DNA of 64,000 nucleotides, from NCBI RefSeq assembly GCF_025993685.1, contig NZ_DAJPEN010000001.1:1550001-1614000 (forward strand), read 5' to 3'. This document shows positions 44,830-54,119 of the stretch, piece by piece (position 1 is the stretch's first letter; every line of letters starts with the position of its first letter). The notes under the pieces were generated by a model. The model was not told the origin of the DNA, did no database searches, and worked only from the letters and a program-made list of their open reading frames with translations. The stretch is from Bacteroides mediterraneensis. GTDB taxonomy: Bacteria; Bacteroidota; Bacteroidia; Bacteroidales; Bacteroidaceae. The translations under genes were made by a program, and so were the position numbers.

Positions 44830-44884
44830 CCCGTTGGCGAATCAAAATATTATAAATGTGCTAGAAAAGTAATTCGCCAACGGG
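44830..44884. terminator. 13-bp inverted repeat with long loop after the exporter operon
   Basis: CCCGTTGGCGAAT (44830-44842) and ATTCGCCAACGGG (44872-44884) are perfect complements separated by 29 bases, 7 bp after the ATPase stop. It is probably a transcription terminator, though the loop is long and no strong T-tract follows. From here to the second IS (45102) there is no gene. Confidence 0.6.
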
Positions 44885-45101
44885 CCAATATAATAATTGT
44901 AATTTTATGATACCATATTCTTTGAAATACAACTTTTGTAGAGTTCGCAAACTGTTCGATGTACATTTTGATACATAAAATTTTACATATCAATAGATGA
45001 ATACAAGTAATAAGATTAATTGGAGGGCAATGACTTTTGTAAAAAAGCAAGGACGCATACTATTGAGCTATTTTAGTTGAATAAAAGAAAAGATTGATGT
45101 T

Positions 45102-46409
45102 CATTAGTGTCCACTAAAAAAACATAGAAGTTCTTTGAAATTATTGAAATTCAATTTGTTATAGGCAATTTTAGATTCCCGAGACTTGAATTTAACTTTG
45201 TGGTCAAAATCAGACCGTTATGTTTAAAGACGAGTACGTTTTCTCTCAATTAGTTAAATTTCTTGATTACGAGAAATTCAAATACATTGTGAAGAAATAC
45301 AATGGCAACAAGTATATCAAAAGCTATACCTGTTGGAATCAGTTGCTTACGATGATGTTCGGTCAGCTATCCAATCGAGAGAGCCTCCGAGATCTGGTTG
45401 TGGCTATGGAAGCACACGCTGGGAAACTCTACCATCTCGGAATCGGGAAATCTGTAACACGAAGCAATCTCAGTAAGGCTAATGAGCAACGTGATTACCG
45501 TATTTTCGAGGAGTATGCAACATTCATGATTGCCGAGGCCCGCAAGCGTAGAATCAATAAAATATTCGAACTTGACGGTCATGTTTACGCATTTGACTCT
45601 ACAACGGTTGATTTGTGCCTGTCGGTGTTTGAATGGGCTAAATTTCGCAAACATAAAGGTGGAATAAAGTTGCATACGCTCTATGATGTTGAAGCGGAAG
45701 TACCTGCATTTGTGCATATTACACCTGCCAACATTCACGATTCAAAGGTTATGTCTGAGATACCATACGAATCTGGAGCGCACTACATATTCGACCGCGG
45801 ATATAACGATTTCAGCAATCTTAATACGATAAATCGTATAGGTGCTTTCTTCGTTGTACGAGCCAAAACAAACGTACGGATCAAGCCTAAAACCTGGAAA
45901 CGAAGATTGCCGGAAGGTGTAGTTTCGGATGTAATCGGATGCTTTACGGTTTATAAAAGTTCTAAGGATTACCCCGAGGAACTTAGAAAACTCATCGTTG
46001 AGAATCCTGAAGACGGTACACGATACATCTTCCTGACGAACAATCTTGACGCATCTGCGGAGTTAATATCATCGCTTTATCGAAACAGATGGAGTGTTGA
46101 GCTGTTCTTCAAATGGATAAAACAACACCTCAGGATTAAGAAGTTTTGGGGAACATCGGAAAACGCAGTACGCATACAAATCTATTGTGCGATAATTACT
46201 TACTGTTTGGTAGCAATAGTCCAACACGATATGAAATTAGAACGCAGCGTCTATGAAGTTCTCCAAATTCTCGGAATCTCTCTGACCGACAAAACACATC
46301 TCAGTGACTTGTTCGACAAATCGAATTTCAAAAATGTCAAAGACCGATATGATTCAAGTGAACCGAATTTATTTAATTTTTAACCTTGTCCATTTTTAGT
46401 GGACAGTAG
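45102..46409 (+). mobile_element. IS4-family insertion sequence, copy 2 (1308 bp)
   Basis: It has the same length and ends as the copy at 38876, in inverted orientation. It is flanked by 11-bp direct repeats, AGATTGATGTT (45091-45101) and TGATTGATGTT (46410-46420), with one mismatch. It lies in the intergenic region just upstream of rteA, so it may have separated rteA from its original upstream genes or promoter. Confidence 0.92.
45220..46383 (+). CDS. IS4-family transposase (second identical copy)
   Basis: This 387-residue DDE transposase is identical to the one at 38902-40065: DUF4372 N-terminus, DSTTVD, IFDRGYND and the Y-x2-R-x3-E-x6-K signature. The identity of the two copies indicates recent transposition in this genome. 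Because the copies are inverted, recombination between them would invert the segment with the exporter genes. Confidence 0.95.
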   Translation: MFKDEYVFSQLVKFLDYEKFKYIVKKYNGNKYIKSYTCWNQLLTMMFGQLSNRESLRDLVVAMEAHAGKLYHLGIGKSVTRSNLSKANEQRDYRIFEEYATFMIAEARKRRINKIFELDGHVYAFDSTTVDLCLSVFEWAKFRKHKGGIKLHTLYDVEAEVPAFVHITPANIHDSKVMSEIPYESGAHYIFDRGYNDFSNLNTINRIGAFFVVRAKTNVRIKPKTWKRRLPEGVVSDVIGCFTVYKSSKDYPEELRKLIVENPEDGTRYIFLTNNLDASAELISSLYRNRWSVELFFKWIKQHLRIKKFWGTSENAVRIQIYCAIITYCLVAIVQHDMKLERSVYEVLQILGISLTDKTHLSDLFDKSNFKNVKDRYDSSEPNLFNF

Positions 46410-46481
46410 TGATTGATGTTATTAATATAAGGGTTATTTTGAAAAATAAGTATTCATGTTGTTAATAATCAAAATGCTTAA

Positions 46482-48800
46482 ATGAGCATAGTATTACGTA
46501 AAAAAATATTTCTAGGCTATATCATTATAACAGCTATAGTTTTATTTTTGACTGTTGTTATGGTCAATGAGCGTTTCCGCTTTCGAAGATTTGAGGATGT
46601 TATAAATAAAACCAATCATGCCCGTGAAAATATCCATAAGGCTCATTTGTATATTACCAGATTGGCAACTTTAGGCGAATCAGTTATTGCATGGGATGAA
46701 TCAGATTATAACAGATACCATTATCAGCGTCTTAAAACAGACAGTATTCTGCTTGAAATAAAATCCGGATGTGGAAATTTCTTACGTCCTGTTCAGATAG
46801 ACTCTTTACGGGTACTGCTTGAGGCGAAAGAGATACATCTGTTCAGGATAATGAAAGCTGTCCAATCCTGGAAGGAGTCTGACAGTATTCTTACGAATGA
46901 ATTACCTGTAATAGCCACACAGTCTGTTCGGATGAAGACAATAACGAAGAAAAAGAAAGGGATTGCCGGATTATTTGGAAAGAAAGAGACGGTACAAGTT
47001 CCATACATCACAAATGAAATACAGGACTTCAATGAAAGATTGACTTCTGCCAGAGATTGGCGGAATAATCAGATGGAAGCGTATGCAGACAGTCTGCGTT
47101 TACAGAATAGGCTGTTAAATCACAAGTTATATGATTTTGTTTCTTCTCTTGATAACCAAATACAGCAGTCATTTACAGAACAGTATCTGGAAATAACGGA
47201 GACAAGATGGAAATCCTTCCGACTGTTTGCTATAGTGATAAGTATTGTTATCGTTCTGTTTATTATTTCTTTTTTCATTATTCTATCCGATATACGTAAG
47301 GAAGAAAAGATAAAAGTCAAACTACAACAAACCGTTCTGGAAAACGAGGATTTGCTTGAAATGCGAAAAAGAATAATTCTGACCGTTTCTCATGATATCC
47401 GTGGCCCGCTCGGTAATATTCATAACTGTGCAGACTTGGCTTCCCAAACACGGGAAAAAAAGAAACGCGAACCATATTTGGAGGATATACGCCATTCCTG
47501 TCATCATATTCTGCACCTGGTTAATGACCTGATGGATGCCTATCGGATCAATGAAGCCGGTGATTTGCGTAACGACACGCCATTTTATCTTGACCGTTTC
47601 CTGCAACGCATCTCAGACGAGTTTTCCCGCAAGGCTGTTGCAAAGGCCTTATATCTTCAATCTGAACATCAAAATTCATCTTTTGTTGTAAAGGGCGATG
47701 CAGATAAGCTGGAGCAGGTATTGGCCAATTTACTGACCAATGCCATCAAGTTTACCCCATCAGGAACCATAAGCTTTTATTCAAAATATTTGGAAGGGAA
47801 ACTGCACATTGAAATCAGGGATACCGGTATCGGTATGGATGAGGAAACGCTGAAAAGAATATTTGCCCCCTTTGAGCGTGCCGCACAGAATGTCAATTCC
47901 GAGGGCTTCGGTTTAGGGCTTTTTCTGACCAAAGGACTGGTCAAAGTCCTGAATGGTATTATAGCTGTGGAAAGCGCACTGGGAAAGGGGAGCATTTTCA
48001 AGCTTGAATTCCCTTTACCCGTAACGGATGAACTTGTGGAAGCGGACAAGCCTGATAATGATTCGATAACCATTCTACCGAAGAATGTGCTTGTTGTGGA
48101 TGATGATCCTATATTGTTGAAAATAGCGGAAGACATGCTTGGGCGTAAGGGAGTTTCCTGCACAAGCTGTATGAATTTCCAGGAAGTCGTGGCTGCTCTT
48201 GGGCAATCGGATTATGATATGGTGCTGACAGATGTACAAATGCCGGACACCGACGGGTTCGCTCTGTTAAGGTTGCTCCGAAATTCAGATATTGGCAATT
48301 CAAAAACGATTCCGATAGCAGTCATGACAGCCCGTGGTGACAGCAATACTGATATTTATGAAAAAGAAGGGTTCGTAGGTTGTATTCATAAGCCGTTCAA
48401 TATATATGCATTGCTGACTTTTTTATCATCCGTTATGTCTCAAGCAAAAGTATCAGATGCCGGTGAATTTGATTTTTCCCGTTTATTGGAAGGTACGGAT
48501 GATAATATGCATATGTTATCTTTGGTTGTCGATGAATCCAGAAAGGAACTTGAGGACCTGGAATCAGCCTTGAAAGATGATGACCGTGAAGTTATGAGAA
48601 AAACAATACATCGAATGATACCTGTATGGGAAATGCTAGGAAAGGAATACTTGTTGCGTGATTTTCAAGAACGGTTACATGATATGGACAGTAGTGATGA
48701 TTTTATTTGTGAACATGCAATTCTGATTATAGAGTGGGTAAAGAAATTGATAGAAGAAACAGAAAAAGAATTAAGGAAATATGAGAATACTGATTGTTGA
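46482..48800 (+). CDS. rteA: RteA-like hybrid sensor histidine kinase
   Basis: This 772-residue membrane hybrid kinase has two TM segments (about 11-29 and 247-268) around a periplasmic sensor, a HisKA domain (SHDIRGPLGN, His304) and a HATPase. A receiver follows (VDDDP, phospho-acceptor Asp584 in LTDVQMPDTDG, Lys in HKPFN), then a C-terminal HPt domain with KTIHRM near residue 710. It overlaps rteB by 20 bp. The architecture is that of RteA, the sensor controlling tetracycline-induced transfer of CTnDOT-type elements, but no tetQ precedes it here; an IS ends 72 bp upstream. The inducing signal is therefore unknown. Confidence 0.88.
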   Translation: MSIVLRKKIFLGYIIITAIVLFLTVVMVNERFRFRRFEDVINKTNHARENIHKAHLYITRLATLGESVIAWDESDYNRYHYQRLKTDSILLEIKSGCGNFLRPVQIDSLRVLLEAKEIHLFRIMKAVQSWKESDSILTNELPVIATQSVRMKTITKKKKGIAGLFGKKETVQVPYITNEIQDFNERLTSARDWRNNQMEAYADSLRLQNRLLNHKLYDFVSSLDNQIQQSFTEQYLEITETRWKSFRLFAIVISIVIVLFIISFFIILSDIRKEEKIKVKLQQTVLENEDLLEMRKRIILTVSHDIRGPLGNIHNCADLASQTREKKKREPYLEDIRHSCHHILHLVNDLMDAYRINEAGDLRNDTPFYLDRFLQRISDEFSRKAVAKALYLQSEHQNSSFVVKGDADKLEQVLANLLTNAIKFTPSGTISFYSKYLEGKLHIEIRDTGIGMDEETLKRIFAPFERAAQNVNSEGFGLGLFLTKGLVKVLNGIIAVESALGKGSIFKLEFPLPVTDELVEADKPDNDSITILPKNVLVVDDDPILLKIAEDMLGRKGVSCTSCMNFQEVVAALGQSDYDMVLTDVQMPDTDGFALLRLLRNSDIGNSKTIPIAVMTARGDSNTDIYEKEGFVGCIHKPFNIYALLTFLSSVMSQAKVSDAGEFDFSRLLEGTDDNMHMLSLVVDESRKELEDLESALKDDDREVMRKTIHRMIPVWEMLGKEYLLRDFQERLHDMDSSDDFICEHAILIIEWVKKLIEETEKELRKYENTDC

Positions 48801-50064
48801 GGACAATATGATACTTAGCGGCATGATTGAAAAATGGCTGCATAAAGCCGGTTACGAAGTTTTGACAGCTATAGATGAACCCGGTGCACGTAGTATCCTG
48901 AAGAAAAACGAAATCAGTCTGGTATTGGGAGACGTGCGCCTGCCGGAAGGTGACGGTATCAGCCTTCTGGAATGGATGATACGTTCCAGTATGGAAATTC
49001 CTTTTATTGTCATGACGGATTATGCCTGTATTTCGGATGCTGTCCGTGCCATCAAGCTCGGAGCAAAGGATTATCTGGAAAAGCCTGTCCACCAGGAACA
49101 ACTGCTTGAATTAATGCACAGTATGATGAAAAGTCCGGTTGTAGTGCGTAAGGAGCGTTCTTTTGTAGAACGTACCAGCGAAGGCGCAAGGAAAGCCGCT
49201 TCACTGGCTCGTCGTGTGGCACCTTCGGAACTTTCAGTCCTGATACTCGGTCCGAGCGGAAGCGGTAAGGAAGTGATAGCCCAGATGATACATCGTTATA
49301 GTGACAGACGTGAGAAGCCTTTTGTTGCTGTCAATTGTGGAAGCATACCTGACGATTTGCAGGCTTCTGAATTTTTCGGTGCAGTCAAAGGAGCTTTTAC
49401 AGGAGCTGTTTCAGACAGAAAAGGGCATTTTGAAACCGCTAATGGAGGAACCTTATTCCTGGATGAAGTCGGTAATATGCCGTATTCCATGCAGATTCTT
49501 CTTCTGCGTGTCCTTCAGGAAAAGGAGTTTAATCCGGTAGGGAGTGATAAAGTGAAACATACGGATGTACGTATTATTTCTGCTACCAATGAGGATATGA
49601 AAAAAGCGGTGAAGGAAGGTCGCTTTCGTGAGGATTTGTATTATCGCCTTGCAGAACTCGAAATTGTTCAACCGCCATTAAAAGATTGCAAAGACGATAT
49701 TCTTCCGCTTGCCGAATTCTTCAGAAAAGAACATTCCGGTAGAATCCGTGTCAAGAATGAGGGATTTACCGAAGAAGCGAGAGCATGTATGTTGGGATAT
49801 GACTGGCCGGGTAATGTGCGGGAATTGAACGCAAAGATCAAACGTGCGGTAATTGTTGCGGATAATGCATTATTGGATGTCTGTGACTTGGGACTGGACA
49901 ATGTAGATTGTAGTGACAATCCGGATATTCGTATCATTCAGGAAAAGGAAAGGATACGAAATCTGCTTGATAAAAATCATGGTAATGTCAGTAAGACAGC
50001 AGCGGAACTCGGTTGCAGTCGTACGGCCCTGTACAAGAAAATGAAGAAACTTGGTCTGAAGTAA
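48781..50064 (+). CDS. rteB: RteB-like sigma-54-dependent response regulator
   Basis: This 427-residue NtrC-family regulator has a receiver (Asp51 in LVLGDVRLPEGDG, Lys101) and a sigma-54 AAA+ domain (Walker A GPSGSGKE 157-164, GAFTGA 204-209, Walker B in GGTLFLDEVG). A Fis-type HTH closes the protein (VSKTAAELGCSRTALYKKM). Its first codons overlap rteA, so the pair is co-translated. In CTnDOT, RteB activates rteC and thereby excision and transfer; the target here is not visible in the window. It is convergent with the small gene at 50068. Confidence 0.9.
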   Translation: MRILIVEDNMILSGMIEKWLHKAGYEVLTAIDEPGARSILKKNEISLVLGDVRLPEGDGISLLEWMIRSSMEIPFIVMTDYACISDAVRAIKLGAKDYLEKPVHQEQLLELMHSMMKSPVVVRKERSFVERTSEGARKAASLARRVAPSELSVLILGPSGSGKEVIAQMIHRYSDRREKPFVAVNCGSIPDDLQASEFFGAVKGAFTGAVSDRKGHFETANGGTLFLDEVGNMPYSMQILLLRVLQEKEFNPVGSDKVKHTDVRIISATNEDMKKAVKEGRFREDLYYRLAELEIVQPPLKDCKDDILPLAEFFRKEHSGRIRVKNEGFTEEARACMLGYDWPGNVRELNAKIKRAVIVADNALLDVCDLGLDNVDCSDNPDIRIIQEKERIRNLLDKNHGNVSKTAAELGCSRTALYKKMKKLGLK

Positions 50065-50067
50065 TCT

Positions 50068-50481
50068 TTATTCTTTAAGGCTGTATACCAGTCTGCATAC
50101 ATTGTTTCGGAATGTTTTGGACTCACGTAAAGTCCATTGTCCGAATTGAATCTTTCCAGTTATGTTTTTCCCACTTTTGTATGATATTGGAAGCAAGTAA
50201 ATGACCAGCTCATCTGCGAGTCGGAAGAAAAATACTCCACCAGCATATTCGGCACTTTTTTCGTCCTGTACTTTCATAAAGAAGGTACAGTTATTGTCTC
50301 GTCTCTCTTTTGCATCCATCAAATCAAGCATACCGTAATGCGGATACATGTTGAATGTAGCCCGTTCTTCCCAATAAGGGAAGCCGTTCCGGTCTGTCCT
50401 GAGCCATTCCATCAGTTCCTCATTTTTGTCCGGCAGGAAACCGTCCAATGTGACGGGCATAATAATCTGTACTTTTGCCAT
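50068..50481 (-). CDS. RibD/dihydrofolate-reductase-like small protein
   Basis: The frame starts best at ATG 50481 (MAKVQIIMPVTLDGFLPD), which is preceded by GATAGAGG as a plausible ribosome binding site, giving 137 residues. The N-terminus resembles the first strand of the DHFR/RibD C-terminal fold, but the protein is shorter than either family and the usual NADPH-binding glycines are not clear. It lies between rteB (convergent, 3 bp apart) and mobC on the same strand as the mob genes. The assignment is tentative; it could be an uncharacterised transfer-associated protein. Confidence 0.55.
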   Translation of the reverse strand: MAKVQIIMPVTLDGFLPDKNEELMEWLRTDRNGFPYWEERATFNMYPHYGMLDLMDAKERRDNNCTFFMKVQDEKSAEYAGGVFFFRLADELVIYLLPISYKSGKNITGKIQFGQWTLRESKTFRNNVCRLVYSLKE

Positions 50482-50769
50482 ACCTCTATCTGTAAAAAAG
50501 CATGAAACCCATGTAGTTTCAGGTAGAGGCTCTGGTAAAGCCCAAACGATAACTTGCATGGGCTCACGCTATAGGGTATAGCATAAGCCTCACGCAATAG
50601 TCATCGTTTTTTGAAATTTACCAGATTCCTACCTGAGACTTCTTGCGACTTATGTATATAATCAGCGGAAAACATCCCGTAATCCGCCGTTATGTTCTAT
50701 TTCAAGTTCAAAGATAAGGAATGTTCCCTGAAAATCAAATTGATTCAGGATTTATTTGTCATTCTGTAT
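50482..50769. other. Gap between mobC and the RibD-like gene
   Basis: No further gene is apparent in these 288 bp. The frame of the downstream gene stays open to 50559, but the sequence before ATG 50481 does not look like coding sequence. I found no clear terminator. Confidence 0.35.
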
Positions 50770-51654
50770 CTATTCAGCTTTTCTTTTCTCCTCTTCTGCA
50801 CTTTCTATTCCCAGCCGTTCACATAGTTCCGGGTCGTTCTTTATACGTTCCATTTCATCGTTGATGATAGCCTGGGCATCCGCCTTTATCTGGTCATAAT
50901 TACGCTGTATCTGCTGGAGCATGATGTCATTCCCTTCACTGTCCTTAAACGTGTTGATAACCGGGATTTTTTTATAAGCCTTTTCTTCCGCACTTACTTT
51001 GGCATGGTCCACGATAATTTCAGCATGGAAAATCTTCTGGTCTATTTTCTCCCCGAAATTGTCCGACACGGAACCGACAAACGTACCCTGTGAAAGATTG
51101 GAAATCTTGGATGCAGGAATCAGGGAATCCAGCTGGGTGTTGATCGATGTGGAGACATCCTGACGGTTGATGGATATGGACTGCCGTTTTTGTAAAATCT
51201 TTCCAAAGCGTTCAGAAAGTGTCTTGGCTGTTTCACCGACCACCTGACCGCTGAATATGTTGCCGACTGTATTTTGAATTACCTTGCTTTCCTTTTCACC
51301 GTAGTCGCGGTTAAGCTGGCTGAAGTCCTGAAATCCCAGACAGACCGCCACCTTGTTGGAACGTGCCGTCGCAATCAGGTTGTCCAGCCCTCGGAAATAG
51401 ATGGTAGGAAGCTCATCTATAATGACCGTGCTTTTAAGCTGCCCTTTCTTGTTTATCAGTTTGACGATTCTGGAATTATACAGTCCGAGCGCAGCGGAAT
51501 AGATGTTCTGTCGGTCCGGATTATTGCCCACACAAAGGATTTTAGGCTCCTTCGGATTATTGATGTCCAGAGAAAAATCATTGCCTGTCATGACCCAGTA
51601 CAGCTGTGGAGAAATCATTCTGGTAAGCGGAATTTTCGCGGAAGCTATCTGGCC
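50770..51654 (-). CDS. mobC: MobC/TraG-type coupling protein, exon 2
   Basis: This is the C-terminal 294 residues of the type IV coupling protein, from GQIASAKIPLTRMISPQLYW to the stop at 50770. It contains the Walker B region STVIIDELPTIYFRGLDNLIATAR and the following QDFSQLNRDYGEKES block of VirD4-type ATPases. Reading upstream of 51654 enters group II intron sequence, so the piece has no start of its own. After intron removal it joins exon 1 exactly in frame (DQLQ + GQIAS), giving a 678-residue protein. Confidence 0.88.
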   Translation of the reverse strand, partial: GQIASAKIPLTRMISPQLYWVMTGNDFSLDINNPKEPKILCVGNNPDRQNIYSAALGLYNSRIVKLINKKGQLKSTVIIDELPTIYFRGLDNLIATARSNKVAVCLGFQDFSQLNRDYGEKESKVIQNTVGNIFSGQVVGETAKTLSERFGKILQKRQSISINRQDVSTSINTQLDSLIPASKISNLSQGTFVGSVSDNFGEKIDQKIFHAEIIVDHAKVSAEEKAYKKIPVINTFKDSEGNDIMLQQIQRNYDQIKADAQAIINDEMERIKNDPELCERLGIESAEEEKRKAE

Positions 51655-51717
51655 ATAGGCTAAGCACCCGGCGCCTTTCCATTTGTTACAATGGTAGGTT
51701 TCCAAGCACTCGCCTCC

Positions 51718-51751
51718 GAACCGTGCATACAGGTCTCCCCGTACACGGCTC
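51718..51751 (-). ncRNA. Group II intron domain V
   Basis: A 34-base hairpin starts GAGCCGTGTA and ends CACGGTTC, with the outer stem GAGCCGT/ACGGTTC and an inner stem capped by a GAGA-type tetraloop. It precedes the 3' splice site by 63 bases and is the catalytic core of the ribozyme. Confidence 0.9.
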
Positions 51752-51764
51752 TCCACCTTATCAT

Positions 51765-53645
51765 TCAGTCTAACTTTCCCGAATGTATTTTGTGATGACA
51801 TACTGAACATACTGCTAATGTTTTACGGTTACGGGAAATCATTTTTATTTCCCAATCACTTTTACCTTTCAAGTCTTTGAGTTTGCGAACATGATGCATT
51901 TCAAGATTGTCGGTTGCACCGCAGTTTTCACATACACGTGCATTTAGTCTTGTAATCAATCCATTTCTGCCACCCGTTATAGCGACTGTGTTAGGTAATC
52001 TGTCATCTAAATTACGGTTCGGTAGTTCCTTGCGTTTGAAACCTTTGTCATAAAACTCACGTCTAACCTCGTACCCTTTCTTGTTTGTGTATGGTATGGA
52101 GAATACACCGTTTTTCTTGTACTTCGCAATAATCTTTTTTTGGGAAGTAGTGTATTTTGCGGCGTATGTCTTGTACATACTATACTCCATAATGTTGTAG
52201 AAAGAGTCAATAACGGGGCTGTTGTTTGCTATCGAGTAGTAGTTGTAGAACCCCATGATTTCAGAGTTATATTGACTTATAATCTCCAAATCATCAAGAC
52301 ATCTCATATATGGACGACCTTTTGGCTTCCAAACTTCTTTCCCGTTCTGCTTGGTAATTTTAACAGCATCATATTCAAGAAGTTTCTTTCGCATTGTTTC
52401 GGTAGTCACATATAATACTATCTTGTGGTCTAACGACCTTGTCAAATGACCGTTCTTATCTCTGCATGTATCATTGGATTTTCGCACAAAGACATCATAA
52501 CCAAGAAATTTAGCGTGTTTTCTTGCATTGGTAATCAGAGTTTTTTCGTCAGATAGTTCCAACTTCAATTTATCAGCCATAAATTGCTTTATGTCCTCTT
52601 TGATTTGGATACAATCTTGCTTGCTACCGATTACTCCAATTAGAAAATCATCTGCATATCTTATGTATTTCAGTCGTTTGATACTGTCATCCATTTCATC
52701 ACCGGCAGGATATTTCAGTCGTTCTTTGACAGTTTCTCTAATTTCCGCAGACAATTGTTTACGTTTCGTTTCATCAACAGTGTTTCGTAGTTTTGTAACT
52801 AACTTGGCTTTACGATGTCCGAGTTGTTTTGCAATCGGATTTTCCTTGCGTCTTTTCCCTTTGTTGAATTTTGTGATGTACTCCTTGATGTACTTGTCAA
52901 ATTTGTCAAGGTAGATATTCGCCAATATAGGACTTATAATACCCCCTTGCGGAGTTCCACTGTATGATTTGTGGAATATCCAATCTTCAACATATCCCGC
53001 ATTCAGGAATTTTCTGATAAGTCGGATAAACCTGTTATCAGAAATCCTTTCTGAAAGAATGGCTATCAATACTTCGTGGTCTATGTTATCGAAGAAGCCT
53101 TTAATGTCTCCCTCGATAAACCACTTTGTGCCATTGAATGACTTTTGAATGCTTGAGAGGGCAGTTTGAGGACTTCGTTGTGGTCTGAAACCATGTGAGG
53201 TATTTTCAAAACTGCCCTCATAGATGGCTTCCAAAATCATTCTGATAACATCTTGAAGAAGTTTATCCATAAATGACGGTATACCCAGCGGTCTCATTTT
53301 TCCGTTTTTCTTTGGAATGTAAACTCGCTGTGAGGGTTTAGGCTGATACGTCTCATTTCTGAGCGTATCAATCAACTGCTCAATATGGGACATACTGAAG
53401 CCGTCGACGGTTTTTCCGTCAACTCCTTTAGTCATATTGCCTTGTTTGGCATATATTCGTTGATAGGCTATGTAGTACATCTCTTCATTAAACAGTATCC
53501 GATACAAACGTTCGAACTTGTATTCCAAGTCGGAACTATGCTGTGTTAGACTGTTTAATATCTTTTCTGGATTTCTTTTCATGTCTCTCACACTTTCCAA
53601 AATTAACATTAAACGATAATGGCTGCTTCCCTTCGCCATGTACAA
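51765..53645 (-). CDS. ltrA: Group II intron reverse transcriptase/maturase with HNH endonuclease
   Basis: This multifunctional intron protein has 626 residues. RT blocks run from about 80 to 390 (KMRPLGIPSFMDKLLQDVIRMIL; FIEGDIKGFFDNIDHEVL; SGTPQGGIISPILANIYLD; catalytic YADD in YIRYADDFLIGV). The maturase X domain spans about 440-560. A C-terminal HNH zinc-finger endonuclease (CENCGATDNLEMHHVRKLKD to CSVCHHKIHSG) completes it. The protein helps splicing of the host intron and retrohoming into intronless targets. The frame is intact; starts at 53645 (MYMAKG) and 53639 (MAKG) are both possible. It is transcribed with mobC. Confidence 0.94.
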   Translation of the reverse strand: MYMAKGSSHYRLMLILESVRDMKRNPEKILNSLTQHSSDLEYKFERLYRILFNEEMYYIAYQRIYAKQGNMTKGVDGKTVDGFSMSHIEQLIDTLRNETYQPKPSQRVYIPKKNGKMRPLGIPSFMDKLLQDVIRMILEAIYEGSFENTSHGFRPQRSPQTALSSIQKSFNGTKWFIEGDIKGFFDNIDHEVLIAILSERISDNRFIRLIRKFLNAGYVEDWIFHKSYSGTPQGGIISPILANIYLDKFDKYIKEYITKFNKGKRRKENPIAKQLGHRKAKLVTKLRNTVDETKRKQLSAEIRETVKERLKYPAGDEMDDSIKRLKYIRYADDFLIGVIGSKQDCIQIKEDIKQFMADKLKLELSDEKTLITNARKHAKFLGYDVFVRKSNDTCRDKNGHLTRSLDHKIVLYVTTETMRKKLLEYDAVKITKQNGKEVWKPKGRPYMRCLDDLEIISQYNSEIMGFYNYYSIANNSPVIDSFYNIMEYSMYKTYAAKYTTSQKKIIAKYKKNGVFSIPYTNKKGYEVRREFYDKGFKRKELPNRNLDDRLPNTVAITGGRNGLITRLNARVCENCGATDNLEMHHVRKLKDLKGKSDWEIKMISRNRKTLAVCSVCHHKIHSGKLD

Positions 53646-54119
53646 GGCTTTCCCTTGTTCGGACTACTACGGAAGCTCTGTTGCCATATGGGTTGCCCCA
53701 CTTAGGCAATCCCCATTTAGACATATAATAACTATTTGGCTTGATAGATTGTCGGATACGATTTTCGTCCTTTACTATTTATGTAGTTGCTCTGTGACAA
53801 GTTCTTTTGCCCAATCGACCTACAGGGAGAAGTTGGGTATCACAGCATAACGTCTGTAACTGTCTTCCGTTAAGGCTTAACCATCGAGCCGCTCGGACTA
53901 TCGTTCAACCAGTATAGGCTTTATCCTCATATCTATCATTTCACCTCGCCACTCGGTCAAGACTTGACAGTTAGTCTACTTGTGGCTTTACCGACATGCT
54001 ACACTCCCCATCGTCTTTCGTTGAATGGATAAGTCGGCTGGTGATAGGTTATTATTTCAAAGAACACGAACCTAATAGCTTGCCAAAGCTATATTTATTA
54101 TATGCCCTTATGGGCGCAC

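Larger units (their letters stand above)
51655..54119 (-). mobile_element. Group II intron within mobC (2465 bp)
   Basis: On the minus strand the element begins with the group II 5' consensus GTGCG (54119 downward), directly after exon sequence CTCCAG. It ends in CTAT before exon sequence GGCCAG. A canonical 34-base domain V lies at 51718-51751, and a reverse transcriptase-maturase is encoded inside in the same direction. About 470 bp before that gene form the structured 5' domains. The junctions leave the mobC frame intact, consistent with a splicing-competent intron. Confidence 0.93.

Noticed and set aside
38876..46409. Composite transposon formed by the two IS copies
   Set aside because: Each copy has its own target duplication with a different sequence (AAACAAATACA versus (A/T)GATTGATGTT), so the copies inserted independently.
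46400..46482. tetQ upstream of rteA as in CTnDOT
   Set aside because: No tetracycline-resistance gene is present; the segment before rteA is an IS end and 72 bp of AT-rich sequence.
50770..51810. Stand-alone TraG-like gene starting at 51810
   Set aside because: Its first 52 codons lie in group II intron sequence, including domain V; the true coding sequence begins at the 3' splice site and belongs to mobC.
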